From the NCBI GenBank assembly GCA_948482415.1, contig CAOMFZ010000132.1:1-5633 (forward strand): a stretch of DNA of 5,633 nucleotides, in the 5' to 3' direction. The first letter of the stretch is position 1. Each line of letters begins with the position of its first letter. Below the pieces are notes generated by a model. The model worked only from the letters and a program-made list of their open reading frames with translations, was not told the origin of the DNA and ran no database searches. Of this stretch, positions 1-4,548 are shown one piece after another. The translations under genes were made by a program, and so were the position numbers. Source of the stretch: an uncultured Mailhella sp. (GTDB lineage: Bacteria; Desulfobacterota; Desulfovibrionia; Desulfovibrionales; Desulfovibrionaceae).

Positions 1-37
1 TACCGGGATAGCGTCATGGCGCACCCGCCGTATGGCT

Positions 38-95
38 CGGCGCAAAAGGGACGTACCCGATCTGCCCTATACTGCGCCGCCGTTATCTTGCGCCG
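38..95. repeat. 8-bp inverted repeat CGGCGCAA / TTGCGCCG, 42 bp apart
   Basis: The perfect 8-bp arms are at 38-45 and 88-95. A direct repeat GCGCCGC (74-80 and 90-96) overlaps the right arm. The spacing suits paired protein binding sites better than an RNA hairpin. There is no proof of function. Confidence 0.4.
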
Positions 96-130
96 CTTTC
101 TTTGTCAAGGTTCAAAACAGGTCAAACATA

Positions 131-162
131 CCGTGTTTGCGGAAAGGGGATCGTAAACACGG
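131..162. repeat. 8-bp inverted repeat CCGTGTTT / AAACACGG with 16-nt loop
   Basis: The arms are at 131-138 and 155-162. The left arm also lies in a second inverted repeat, CAAACA (123-128) with TGTTTG (134-139), so the two foldings exclude each other. It sits just after the stop of the minus-strand gene at 170-418, where a terminator could be expected. The bases that follow on that strand (TATGTTTGACC) form only a weak T tract, so a terminator or a protein site are both possible. Confidence 0.4.
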
Positions 163-169
163 GGATATA

Positions 170-418
170 TCAGACCTTGAAATCCAATACCGCCCGGATA
201 AGCCGGGAACGCAGACGGTCGTATATGTCCTGATCTGTCCCGTAATATGTATTACCGCGCTCGTCGCGCATTTTGCGGACAGACAGGGTAAGCATATCGC
301 CCTCGTAATGGCTCAACACAATTTTCATTGCGTCCGGGTCGCCTTTGGTTGCGGCTATGATTACCGGGAACGGCAACAAACCGCGTTCGTCGTGGTCGCT
401 GTTACTGTTCTTCGTCAT
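170..418 (-). CDS. Small helix-turn-helix protein of conjugative elements (Tn916 Orf8-like)
   Basis: This 82-residue protein looks like the short helix-turn-helix family (HTH_16 type) found next to the sigma-like Orf7 protein in Tn916-type elements. Seen directly: a central stretch LLPFPVIIAATKGDPDAMK (residues 14-32), the segment HYEGDMLTLSVR (37-48), and a basic, helix-like C-terminus with RLRSRLIRAVLDF (68-80), all typical of that family from memory. The ATG at 418-416 has a GGAGG at 432-428 with 9-nt spacing, and this site lies inside the end of the sigma-like gene. The two genes overlap by 17 bp, so translation is probably coupled. The expected role is regulation of element transfer or excision genes in the cytoplasm; its exact target is not known from this sequence. 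The family call is fairly secure and the function is inferred. Confidence 0.8.
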   Translation of the reverse strand: MTKNSNSDHDERGLLPFPVIIAATKGDPDAMKIVLSHYEGDMLTLSVRKMRDERGNTYYGTDQDIYDRLRSRLIRAVLDFKV

Positions 419-845
419 AGGCTCGTTCCTCCAAATAGCGTTTCAGCAGCTCAAAAGAGCTTGTCCGTCGGTACTGTACCGTACTCCTTGAAATATTAAG
501 GAGCTTCGCTATTTCCGGGTCGCTCATTTCAAAGAAATAATACAGTAATACCGTGTCGCGTTTTTCTTCCGGCAGCGCGTGTATAGCGTCAGCCAAAAGT
601 TTCGGCGTAATTTCCATTCCAGCCACATAAAAAGACTTATCATCAGCTTCTTCATTCGCAAAATGACGGTCAGTTGTGTAAAGCTGTTCTTCTTCCTGCG
701 GCAACAGGCTTGAAAAAGCAACTTCACGCAGTTGGTGGTGTCTTACGTCACGGTGGGCGTTGCTTGCTTCATACTTCAACGCCCGTTTGCAGAAACCGTT
801 AAAAGCGCAACGTATTTCCCATTCGGTACGATTAGGTTCGTTCAT
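402..845 (-). CDS. Sigma-70 family (region 4) regulator, Tn916 Orf7-like
   Basis: This 147-residue protein has a clear sigma-70 region 4 in its C-terminal half. It has LPEEKRDTVLLYYFFEMS at 91-108, then the helix-turn-helix DPEIAKLLNISRSTVQYRR at 109-127, then a basic helix to the end. The N-terminal part (FCKRALKYEASNAHRD, 18-33) resembles Tn916 Orf7 and lacks an obvious complete region 2, so it may act as an accessory sigma factor or as an activator-like regulator. The start at 845 is chosen because AAAGGAGG lies 7 nt upstream. An in-frame ATG at 902 would add 19 residues but has no good ribosome binding site. The start site lies next to a strong inverted repeat (857-874), and the 490 bp upstream are full of hairpins, which suggests post-transcriptional control. 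The 3' end overlaps the next gene by 17 bp. Confidence 0.85.
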   Translation of the reverse strand: MNEPNRTEWEIRCAFNGFCKRALKYEASNAHRDVRHHQLREVAFSSLLPQEEEQLYTTDRHFANEEADDKSFYVAGMEITPKLLADAIHALPEEKRDTVLLYYFFEMSDPEIAKLLNISRSTVQYRRTSSFELLKRYLEERAYDEEQ

Positions 846-856
846 GTTCTCACCTC

Positions 857-874
857 CTTTCGCGTCCGCGAAAG
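857..874 (-). promoter_or_regulatory. Palindrome overlapping the sigma gene Shine-Dalgarno
   Basis: CTTTCGCG (857-864) and CGCGAAAG (867-874) are perfect 8-bp complements around 2 bp. In RNA the realistic fold is a 6-bp stem with a 6-nt loop. On the minus strand the 3' arm supplies the first bases of AAAGGAGG, so folding would hide part of the ribosome binding site of the gene at 402-845. Confidence 0.5.
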
Positions 875-897
875 CGGGTGATTGTTTGATTTCCCCT

Positions 898-925
898 TTC
901 ATACCCCACACCACAAAAATTTCAA
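898..925 (-). promoter_or_regulatory. Possible promoter for the sigma-like gene
   Basis: Minus strand TTGAAA (925-920), a 16-bp spacer, then TATGAA (903-898). The -35 matches five of six consensus bases and the -10 four of six. It would start transcription about 50 nt before the sigma-like ATG, bypassing the upstream leader. The -35 lies inside the arm of the hairpin at 921-956, so it may be a chance match in AT-rich sequence. Confidence 0.3.
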
Positions 926-956
926 AAACTGCCAAACGAAAGCAGGTCTTTTTGAA
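921..956 (-). terminator. Candidate attenuator/terminator hairpin before the sigma-like gene
   Basis: TTCAAAAA (921-928) pairs perfectly with TTTTTGAA (949-956), and CTGC (929-932) pairs with GCAG (942-945), with a 3-nt bulge on one side. On the minus strand the stem ends in a T run and is followed by further T residues, giving the A-tract/GC core/T-tract layout of an intrinsic terminator. The GC core is only 4 bp, so efficiency may be modest, which fits an attenuator better than a hard stop. Confidence 0.45.
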
Positions 957-985
957 AAATTTTTTGAGGATAAAGCAAAATACGC

Positions 986-1006
986 CCGTCTGCAAAATGC
1001 AAACGG
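986..1006 (-). repeat. Hairpin after the 36-codon frame
   Basis: CCGTCTGC (986-993) and GCAAACGG (999-1006) pair at seven of eight positions with a 5-nt loop. On the minus strand it is followed by GCGTATTTTGCTTTATCC, a broken T tract, so it is at most a weak terminator or a pause site. It lies 25 bp past the stop of the short frame at 1031-1141. Confidence 0.4.
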
Positions 1007-1030
1007 ACGCAAGGGAATTGTAAGCAGTAT

Positions 1031-1141
1031 TCAGTTGATTACACAGTTCATATTCATGGGTAAAGTATGCCCCGGTGGTGGACGGGCTTTTTTTGATAAA
1101 TCAAGAATTGGCGAATTTTGTCGATACGGTTTGTGCTTCAC
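1031..1141 (-). CDS. Short leader-like ORF, 36 codons, with a Pro-Pro-Pro-Gly motif
   Basis: I do not recognise this peptide. It opens with GTG (1141-1139) 7 nt after GGAGGT in a strong AAAGGAGGT Shine-Dalgarno, which is better evidence for translation than its length. The peptide starts MKHKPYRQNSPILDLSKK, is basic, and has Arg-Pro-Pro-Pro-Gly at residues 20-24 (prolines at 1081-1073). Runs of three prolines are known to stall ribosomes unless relieved by EF-P, so it could work as a stalling leader. The Shine-Dalgarno is in the loop of a 7-bp GC hairpin and the first two start-codon bases pair in or beside its stem, so translation may require that hairpin to open. Hairpins and a terminator-like element follow before the sigma-like gene. 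It may be a regulatory leader peptide or a tiny functional protein. Confidence 0.5.
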   Translation of the reverse strand: MKHKPYRQNSPILDLSKKARPPPGHTLPMNMNCVIN

Positions 1142-1165
1142 GGCGGCTACCTCCTTTCGCCGCCG
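1141..1165 (-). promoter_or_regulatory. Hairpin holding a Shine-Dalgarno in its loop (hairpin 3)
   Basis: The arms are CGGCGGC (1141-1147) and GCCGCCG (1159-1165), perfect over 7 bp with an 11-nt loop. On the minus strand the loop carries AAAGGAGGT, and the distal arm ends in the GTG start of the 36-codon frame. The fold would limit ribosome access. The arms also complement arms of hairpin 2, allowing alternative pairing. Confidence 0.55.
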
Positions 1166-1167
1166 CT

Positions 1168-1251
1168 TTAACAAAAACCGCGTATTACTTTAGAGGATAA
1201 AAGAAACGGCGGCTTTGATCTCTCAAAAGCCGCCGTGTAAAATAGGCGCAT
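1168..1251 (-). CDS. Short leader-like ORF, 27 codons, crossing the terminator hairpin
   Basis: The peptide is not recognised. The ATG at 1251-1249 has AGAGGT (1263-1258) 6 nt upstream, a good ribosome binding site. It begins MRLFYTAAFERSKPPF and ends at a TAA (1170-1168) just 2 nt before the next hairpin. Its codons run through both arms of the terminator hairpin at 1206-1236, so a translating or stalled ribosome would decide whether that hairpin can form. This is the geometry of leader peptides that control erm-type or amino-acid operons by attenuation; here it is inferred from position only. The frame could still be chance, as it is short and I know no homologue. Confidence 0.45.
   Translation of the reverse strand: MRLFYTAAFERSKPPFLLSSKVIRGFC
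1196..1236 (-). terminator. Intrinsic terminator (hairpin 2), end of the ABC operon or attenuator
   Basis: ACGGCGGCTTT (1206-1216) pairs perfectly with AAAGCCGCCGT (1226-1236), with two more pairs possible in the 9-nt loop. On the minus strand the stem is followed by TTCTTTTATCC (1205-1195), a T-rich tail; on the plus strand no T run follows. It lies about 100 bp past the permease stop, so it can end the ABC transcript. It also lies inside the 27-codon frame, so it may act as a conditional terminator. Confidence 0.6.
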
Positions 1252-1261
1252 GAAAATACCT

Positions 1262-1303
1262 CTGCTGTACGACGGCTTTTTTTCTTTTGCCGTCGTGCGG
1301 CAG
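1262..1303 (-). repeat. Long GC-rich hairpin (hairpin 1) after the permease gene
   Basis: Fifteen consecutive pairs (two of them G-U) join 1262-1276 to 1289-1303 around a 12-nt loop that is almost all A on the minus strand. The core is ACGACGGC/GCCGTCGT. No T tract follows on the minus strand, so it is not a standard terminator there. It may protect the 3' end of the ABC mRNA. Its inner arm (1269-1276) can instead pair with the first arm of hairpin 2. Confidence 0.5.
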
Positions 1304-1337
1304 TTTAATGTTGATTTATATATCTTAATTAGTCTAT

Positions 1338-2414
1338 TTATGAAACTTGATGTTTTGCAAAAATCCTACGGGAAATAAAAACACCAATCCCCATAAGTAT
1401 CAATGCAACTGGTACAGCCATTAGTGCATAAAGTACATTACCACTTATTTGTTCTACCGACATGAGGGAAACAAACTGTGCGTGATACAGTGGCAAAAGT
1501 GTAATGATTTTGAATAATGGGCTTGTTTCAGTAACAGGCAGCATGATAGGGAAAAGATAAATTGCAGCAGAAGCGACTAATGCTACCATTTGATTTTTAC
1601 ATACAGCAGACAAAACCAATGTAATACCTGTAATACTAATAGTGTTGGTAAAAGCCAAAAGTATTTGATATTTTAACAATGTACCGCAGGTAATATTAAA
1701 TGGAATATATCCCTCAACGAAGTCCGCAGGCGCAAAGAGAATACTGCAATCCAGCCCCCCGTTTCCGTACAGTATAAAAGCATATATAAGGTTAATTGCC
1801 GATACAACGATAGTTACAATCAATGCGGCTAAAATACTTCCAATGATTTTTGCTGTTGCACATTTTGTTTTTCCGTACTTGCTTGTTAAAATGATATTGT
1901 CAACGCCCCCATATTCTCCCGAAAAAACAGGTGCAGTCATAATAGCGACAACTAATGATAAAACTATAAATATTCTTACCATATTTTCACTTGTTTTGAG
2001 CCAACCATGTGTATATCCAATCTTGATTTCTTCATTTCCGAATACATCAGAAACACTAAGACCATTCCAGTTGCCATTCATATCAGAAAATTTACGAAAC
2101 AAAGCCGATTGCAAGGAGTTTTGATAAAGATACACTGCATTCATACCATGCAAATCCTGTGTAGGCTTGAACTCTGCAATCATTTGTTGTACCTTTTCAT
2201 CAGTTAATATTCCCTCATATTTTTCTGCGACAGACTTATCAATTTCAACGGCTGTCCGCCCTGTACCCTCGCGGTTTTTTCCGTCAAAGGCATACATATT
2301 TTGATAAGCCGAAAAACCCAAAAGGAACGACAAAAGCAACAATGCTATTAAAGTAACTTGTGTAAGACGTTTTGAGAATATTTTCCTCAATTCAAATTGA
2401 ATTAGTTTTTTCAT
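1338..2414 (-). CDS. ABC-2-type transporter permease with large extracytoplasmic domain
   Basis: This 358-residue membrane protein is the partner of the ATPase encoded just upstream. Likely transmembrane segments are at about 17-36, 146-166, 187-213, 250-270, 274-294 and 326-346. Residues 37-145 between the first two form a soluble domain that should face outside. The segment EYGGVDNIILTSKYGKTK (167-184), just after the second helix, matches the cytoplasmic coupling region typical of ABC-2 permeases. Its ATG overlaps the ATPase stop as ATGA, and an AAGGAG lies 10 nt upstream, so translation is coupled. It is longer than LanE/LanG-type immunity permeases (about 250 residues) and lacks the ten-helix layout of BceB. 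With the two-component system upstream it probably exports or expels a peptide, lipid-targeting drug or similar compound; the substrate is unknown. Confidence 0.85.
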   Translation of the reverse strand: MKKLIQFELRKIFSKRLTQVTLIALLLLSFLLGFSAYQNMYAFDGKNREGTGRTAVEIDKSVAEKYEGILTDEKVQQMIAEFKPTQDLHGMNAVYLYQNSLQSALFRKFSDMNGNWNGLSVSDVFGNEEIKIGYTHGWLKTSENMVRIFIVLSLVVAIMTAPVFSGEYGGVDNIILTSKYGKTKCATAKIIGSILAALIVTIVVSAINLIYAFILYGNGGLDCSILFAPADFVEGYIPFNITCGTLLKYQILLAFTNTISITGITLVLSAVCKNQMVALVASAAIYLFPIMLPVTETSPLFKIITLLPLYHAQFVSLMSVEQISGNVLYALMAVPVALILMGIGVFISRRIFAKHQVS

Positions 2415-3286
2415 TCTTCTGTATCTCCTTTGAAGTAAAATAAATATAAATCTTCCAAATTCGGTTGCACTTTTACTGCATTTTCCATAGGCGGACGATC
2501 AGAAATTATCCTTAATATCGTTTCGCCCCGGTCTGTGTTACGGAGATTGCTTGTATTAAATGAAGCTGCATATCTTTCAGCATGAGCAGCCGGGACAATA
2601 CATTCCCATACTTGCCCGTTAATCTCCGAAGTAATTTCCTGCGGTTCCCCAAAGTGGATAATCTGCCCCGATTTCATCATAATGATTTCTTCTGCGATAA
2701 ATTCTACATCTGAAACAATATGTGTTGACAAAATCACAATGCGGTTTTTAGCAAAGGCACTTATCAAATTACGGAAGCGTACACGCTCTTTTGGGTCAAG
2801 CCCCGCCGTTGGTTCATCTAAGATTAAAATGTGGGGATCGTTGAGCATTGCCTGTGCAATCCCCAAACGCTGCTTCATACCGCCGGAAAAGGTTTTAATC
2901 TTATGTCTGCTTTCAGCAGATAAGCCAACAGCTTCAAGCAGTTCCTTTGATTTTTTCTTTGCTCTTTTTTCACTTAATCCTTTTAGGGCAGATACATACA
3001 GCAAAAAATCAAGTGCTGAAAAATCGGGATAATAGCCAAAGTGTTGTGGGAGATAACCTAAAAGATCACGGTACTTTTCATTAAGTCCCACAATGTTTTT
3101 ACCATTCAAAACAATTTTCCCGGACGTGGGAGTTTGAATATTGCATAACAGTCGCATAAATGTAGTCTTTCCAGCCCCATTTGCGCCTAACAAGCCATAA
3201 ACGCCATTTGTCAGAGTTATATTCAAATGGTTTACAGCAGTTTTTGAGCCAAATTTTTTGGTCAGCTCGATTGTCTTTAATTCCAT
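2411..3286 (-). CDS. ABC transporter ATP-binding protein
   Basis: This 291-residue cytoplasmic ATPase powers the permease encoded next. All hallmarks are visible: Walker A GANGAGKTT (34-42), Q-loop glutamine in LPQHFG (Q81), signature FSGGMKQR (133-140), Walker B ILILDEPT with catalytic Glu158, D-loop AGLD (161-164) and the switch His189 in STHIVSD. Residues from about 220 on form a C-terminal extension ending in LEDLYLFYF, common in ABC-2-type drug or peptide exporter ATPases such as the BcrA/NatA-like group. The ATG has AAGGAG 6 nt upstream. The gene starts 80 bp past the kinase stop, with a strong terminator-like hairpin between them, so its expression may differ from that of the kinase. 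Its stop overlaps the permease start by 4 bp. Confidence 0.93.
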   Translation of the reverse strand: MELKTIELTKKFGSKTAVNHLNITLTNGVYGLLGANGAGKTTFMRLLCNIQTPTSGKIVLNGKNIVGLNEKYRDLLGYLPQHFGYYPDFSALDFLLYVSALKGLSEKRAKKKSKELLEAVGLSAESRHKIKTFSGGMKQRLGIAQAMLNDPHILILDEPTAGLDPKERVRFRNLISAFAKNRIVILSTHIVSDVEFIAEEIIMMKSGQIIHFGEPQEITSEINGQVWECIVPAAHAERYAASFNTSNLRNTDRGETILRIISDRPPMENAVKVQPNLEDLYLFYFKGDTEE

Positions 3287-3307
3287 ATAAAACTCCTTTC
3301 TTCACTG

Positions 3308-3346
3308 AAAGCAAAAATACTCTCCATGTGTTTTCATGGAGAGTAT
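3308..3346 (-). terminator. Terminator or attenuator between kinase and ABC genes
   Basis: ATACTCTCCATG (3317-3328) and CATGGAGAGTAT (3335-3346) form a perfect 12-bp stem with a 6-nt loop. On the minus strand the stem runs into TTTTGCTTTC, a good T tail. It lies 20 nt past the kinase stop and about 30 nt before the ATPase start. It may stop most read-through and set a lower or regulated level for the transporter. As a perfect DNA palindrome it could alternatively bind a regulator, and the two roles may combine. Confidence 0.65.
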
Positions 3347-3366
3347 AAAGGGGAATTATCTACTTT

Positions 3367-4548
3367 TTATCTACAAGGCATTGATTCAAAAAATGCAGAA
3401 ACTTTTGAACCATTTGGAATATTGTCAATTTTCAAATAGCCGCCGTGATGTTCGCAGAGTAATTTACATATATATAGCCCAAGTCCAAAGTGGTCGGAAT
3501 GGTCTGTTTCCTCTGTAAAATATGGAGCTGTTACCTTATGCAGACTATTTTTATCAAAGCCTTTTCCGTCGTCTGATACCGAAAGCAAAAAAATGTTATC
3601 CTTTAAAGCGAAAGATAATGTTACCGTAGTTTGGGCATACCGTACAGCATTTGAAATCAGATTATTACATACTTGTGAAATAAACGAACTATCAAGAGAG
3701 AGCCGTGAAACAGACACTTCATTTTGCAAACGCAGCTCTTTTTCATTTTGTGCGCATACAATTTTTGCACTTTCATACAGAGAAGATAGAAATGGCTGCA
3801 AAAGAATAGGTTTGCACTCCGGCTGTGTATCTTCTATGCGGTGGAGTTTGCTCATGCTGCTTACATAGGTTTCCATACGTGATATATGCTTTCCCATAGT
3901 AACGGCAATTTCTTTAGTTTGAGAATGCTCGCTTGTTTGCAGCATTTCATCATACCCTTTCAATACTGTAAGCGGAGTACGCAGATCATGCGCAAAGGCA
4001 GCATTAAGTTGTTTGCGTTCCTCGACTTGCCTCCACATTTCAGAAAAGTTACCCACAAGAGTAGTCCGCATAATTTCAAAGGAAGTACATAGCTGCCCTA
4101 ATTCGTCTTTACTGTCATATTCGATTGAAAAATTCAAATCGTTGTTTGATATTTTTTCAGACGCTGCCCGCAGTTCTGCAAGCGGGATTTTCAATTTATT
4201 TCTATAAAACAGTAAAGACGCCGCCATGATACATAAAGCAGAATAAACAGGTGTAACAATTATAGGTATCAGCTCCAACAAGGCTATTGCGCGTTCGTCT
4301 TGTTTAGACATTGGGATAGTTGTATCACCGATAAAAGCACCATTACCCAACTGTTCACCCTGTTCATTCGTCAAGTAATACTTTTCACCAGTTAAAGGAT
4401 AAGATGATTTGATTTTATTGGCAATGCTACCACATATCGAAAATGTCACTACTGAAAGAATTATGGCAATAACAGCAAAAACAACAATATAAAATATAAG
4501 GCTTTTTCGGAGAGATAAATTTCGTCCGGGACGTTCTATTTTATCCAT
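3367..4548 (-). CDS. Membrane sensor histidine kinase (HAMP type)
   Basis: This 393-residue kinase senses a signal at the membrane and phosphorylates the response regulator encoded upstream. Helices at about 16-38 and 93-114 flank a short outer domain of roughly 55 residues. A HAMP-like linker follows (about 115-168, with IPLAELRAASEKISNNDL). The dimerisation/phosphoacceptor box is AFAHDLRTPLTVLKGY with His187. The ATPase part has N box QVCNNLISNAVRYA (292-305), G1 DDGKGF (326-331) and G2 HFGLGLYI (353-360). All catalytic elements look intact. The ATG at 4548 overlaps the regulator gene by 13 bp, with GGGGGTG about 9 nt upstream; longer TTG or GTG starts are possible but less likely. The outer domain is larger than in the intramembrane-sensing BceS kinases, so direct ligand sensing is plausible; the ligand is unknown. 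Confidence 0.92.
   Translation of the reverse strand: MDKIERPGRNLSLRKSLIFYIVVFAVIAIILSVVTFSICGSIANKIKSSYPLTGEKYYLTNEQGEQLGNGAFIGDTTIPMSKQDERAIALLELIPIIVTPVYSALCIMAASLLFYRNKLKIPLAELRAASEKISNNDLNFSIEYDSKDELGQLCTSFEIMRTTLVGNFSEMWRQVEERKQLNAAFAHDLRTPLTVLKGYDEMLQTSEHSQTKEIAVTMGKHISRMETYVSSMSKLHRIEDTQPECKPILLQPFLSSLYESAKIVCAQNEKELRLQNEVSVSRLSLDSSFISQVCNNLISNAVRYAQTTVTLSFALKDNIFLLSVSDDGKGFDKNSLHKVTAPYFTEETDHSDHFGLGLYICKLLCEHHGGYLKIDNIPNGSKVSAFFESMPCR

Larger units (their letters stand above)
1..169. other. Non-coding left edge with GC-rich inverted repeats
   Basis: No gene can be supported here. All three minus-strand frames downstream of the 170-418 gene meet stops quickly. The stretch looks richer in G+C than the cargo genes and carries two separate 8-bp inverted repeats, listed individually. 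A minus-strand ATG at 18-16 (Met-Thr-Leu-Ser-Arg before the edge) could open the next gene, but its upstream GGCGGGTG is a poor Shine-Dalgarno and five codons identify nothing. In Tn916-type elements excision and integration genes follow the Orf8-like gene, so this may be the approach to such genes; that is inference from gene order. Confidence 0.45.
846..1337 (-). promoter_or_regulatory. Structured 490-nt leader/intergenic region before the sigma-like gene
   Basis: Between the permease stop and the sigma-like start the minus strand carries, in order: hairpin 1 (1303-1262), a 27-codon frame (1251-1168) lying across terminator hairpin 2 (1236-1206), an SD-bearing hairpin 3 (1165-1141), a 36-codon frame (1141-1031), a mismatched hairpin (1006-986), a terminator-like hairpin (956-921) and a palindrome at the sigma Shine-Dalgarno (874-857). 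No convincing -35/-10 pair was found before hairpin 1. A TATATA just after the permease stop lacks a good -35, so transcripts may enter from the ABC genes or from a weak promoter. The whole resembles a leader-peptide attenuator; this is inference from layout. Confidence 0.6.

Noticed and set aside
1..18. Minus-strand ATG (Met-Thr-Leu-Ser-Arg) as start of an integrase or recombinase
   Set aside because: Only five codons are visible and the ribosome site is poor, so no product can be supported.
32..499. A 155-codon open frame on the plus strand starting MARRKRD
   Set aside because: It lies antisense to two overlapping genes with strong family features and ribosome sites; it has no Shine-Dalgarno, and the protein shows no domain I recognise.
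846..995. Longer N-terminus for the sigma-like protein, up to 50 extra residues
   Set aside because: The extension would run through the terminator-like hairpin and the Shine-Dalgarno palindrome. AAAGGAGG 7 nt before the ATG at 845 decides the start.
1069..1094. GCCC/GGGC hairpin followed by seven T on the plus strand, terminator-like
   Set aside because: The stem is only 4 bp and no plus-strand gene precedes it. On the minus strand the T run becomes an A run within the 36-codon frame.
760..1193. Plus-strand open frames opposite the sigma-like start and the leader region
   Set aside because: They run through the hairpin-rich leader and antisense to the sigma gene, lack ribosome sites and have no recognisable domains.
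2682..3032. A 116-codon plus-strand frame within the ATPase gene
   Set aside because: It is a shadow of a fully intact ABC ATPase; its serine- and lysine-rich content is what antisense reading of such a gene gives.
3355..3369. AAAAGTAGATAA shared by the kinase 3' end and the end of the 62-residue HTH gene (5258-5275)
   Set aside because: A single 12-base match in AT-rich sequence is expected about once by chance in a window of this size, and one copy is coding.
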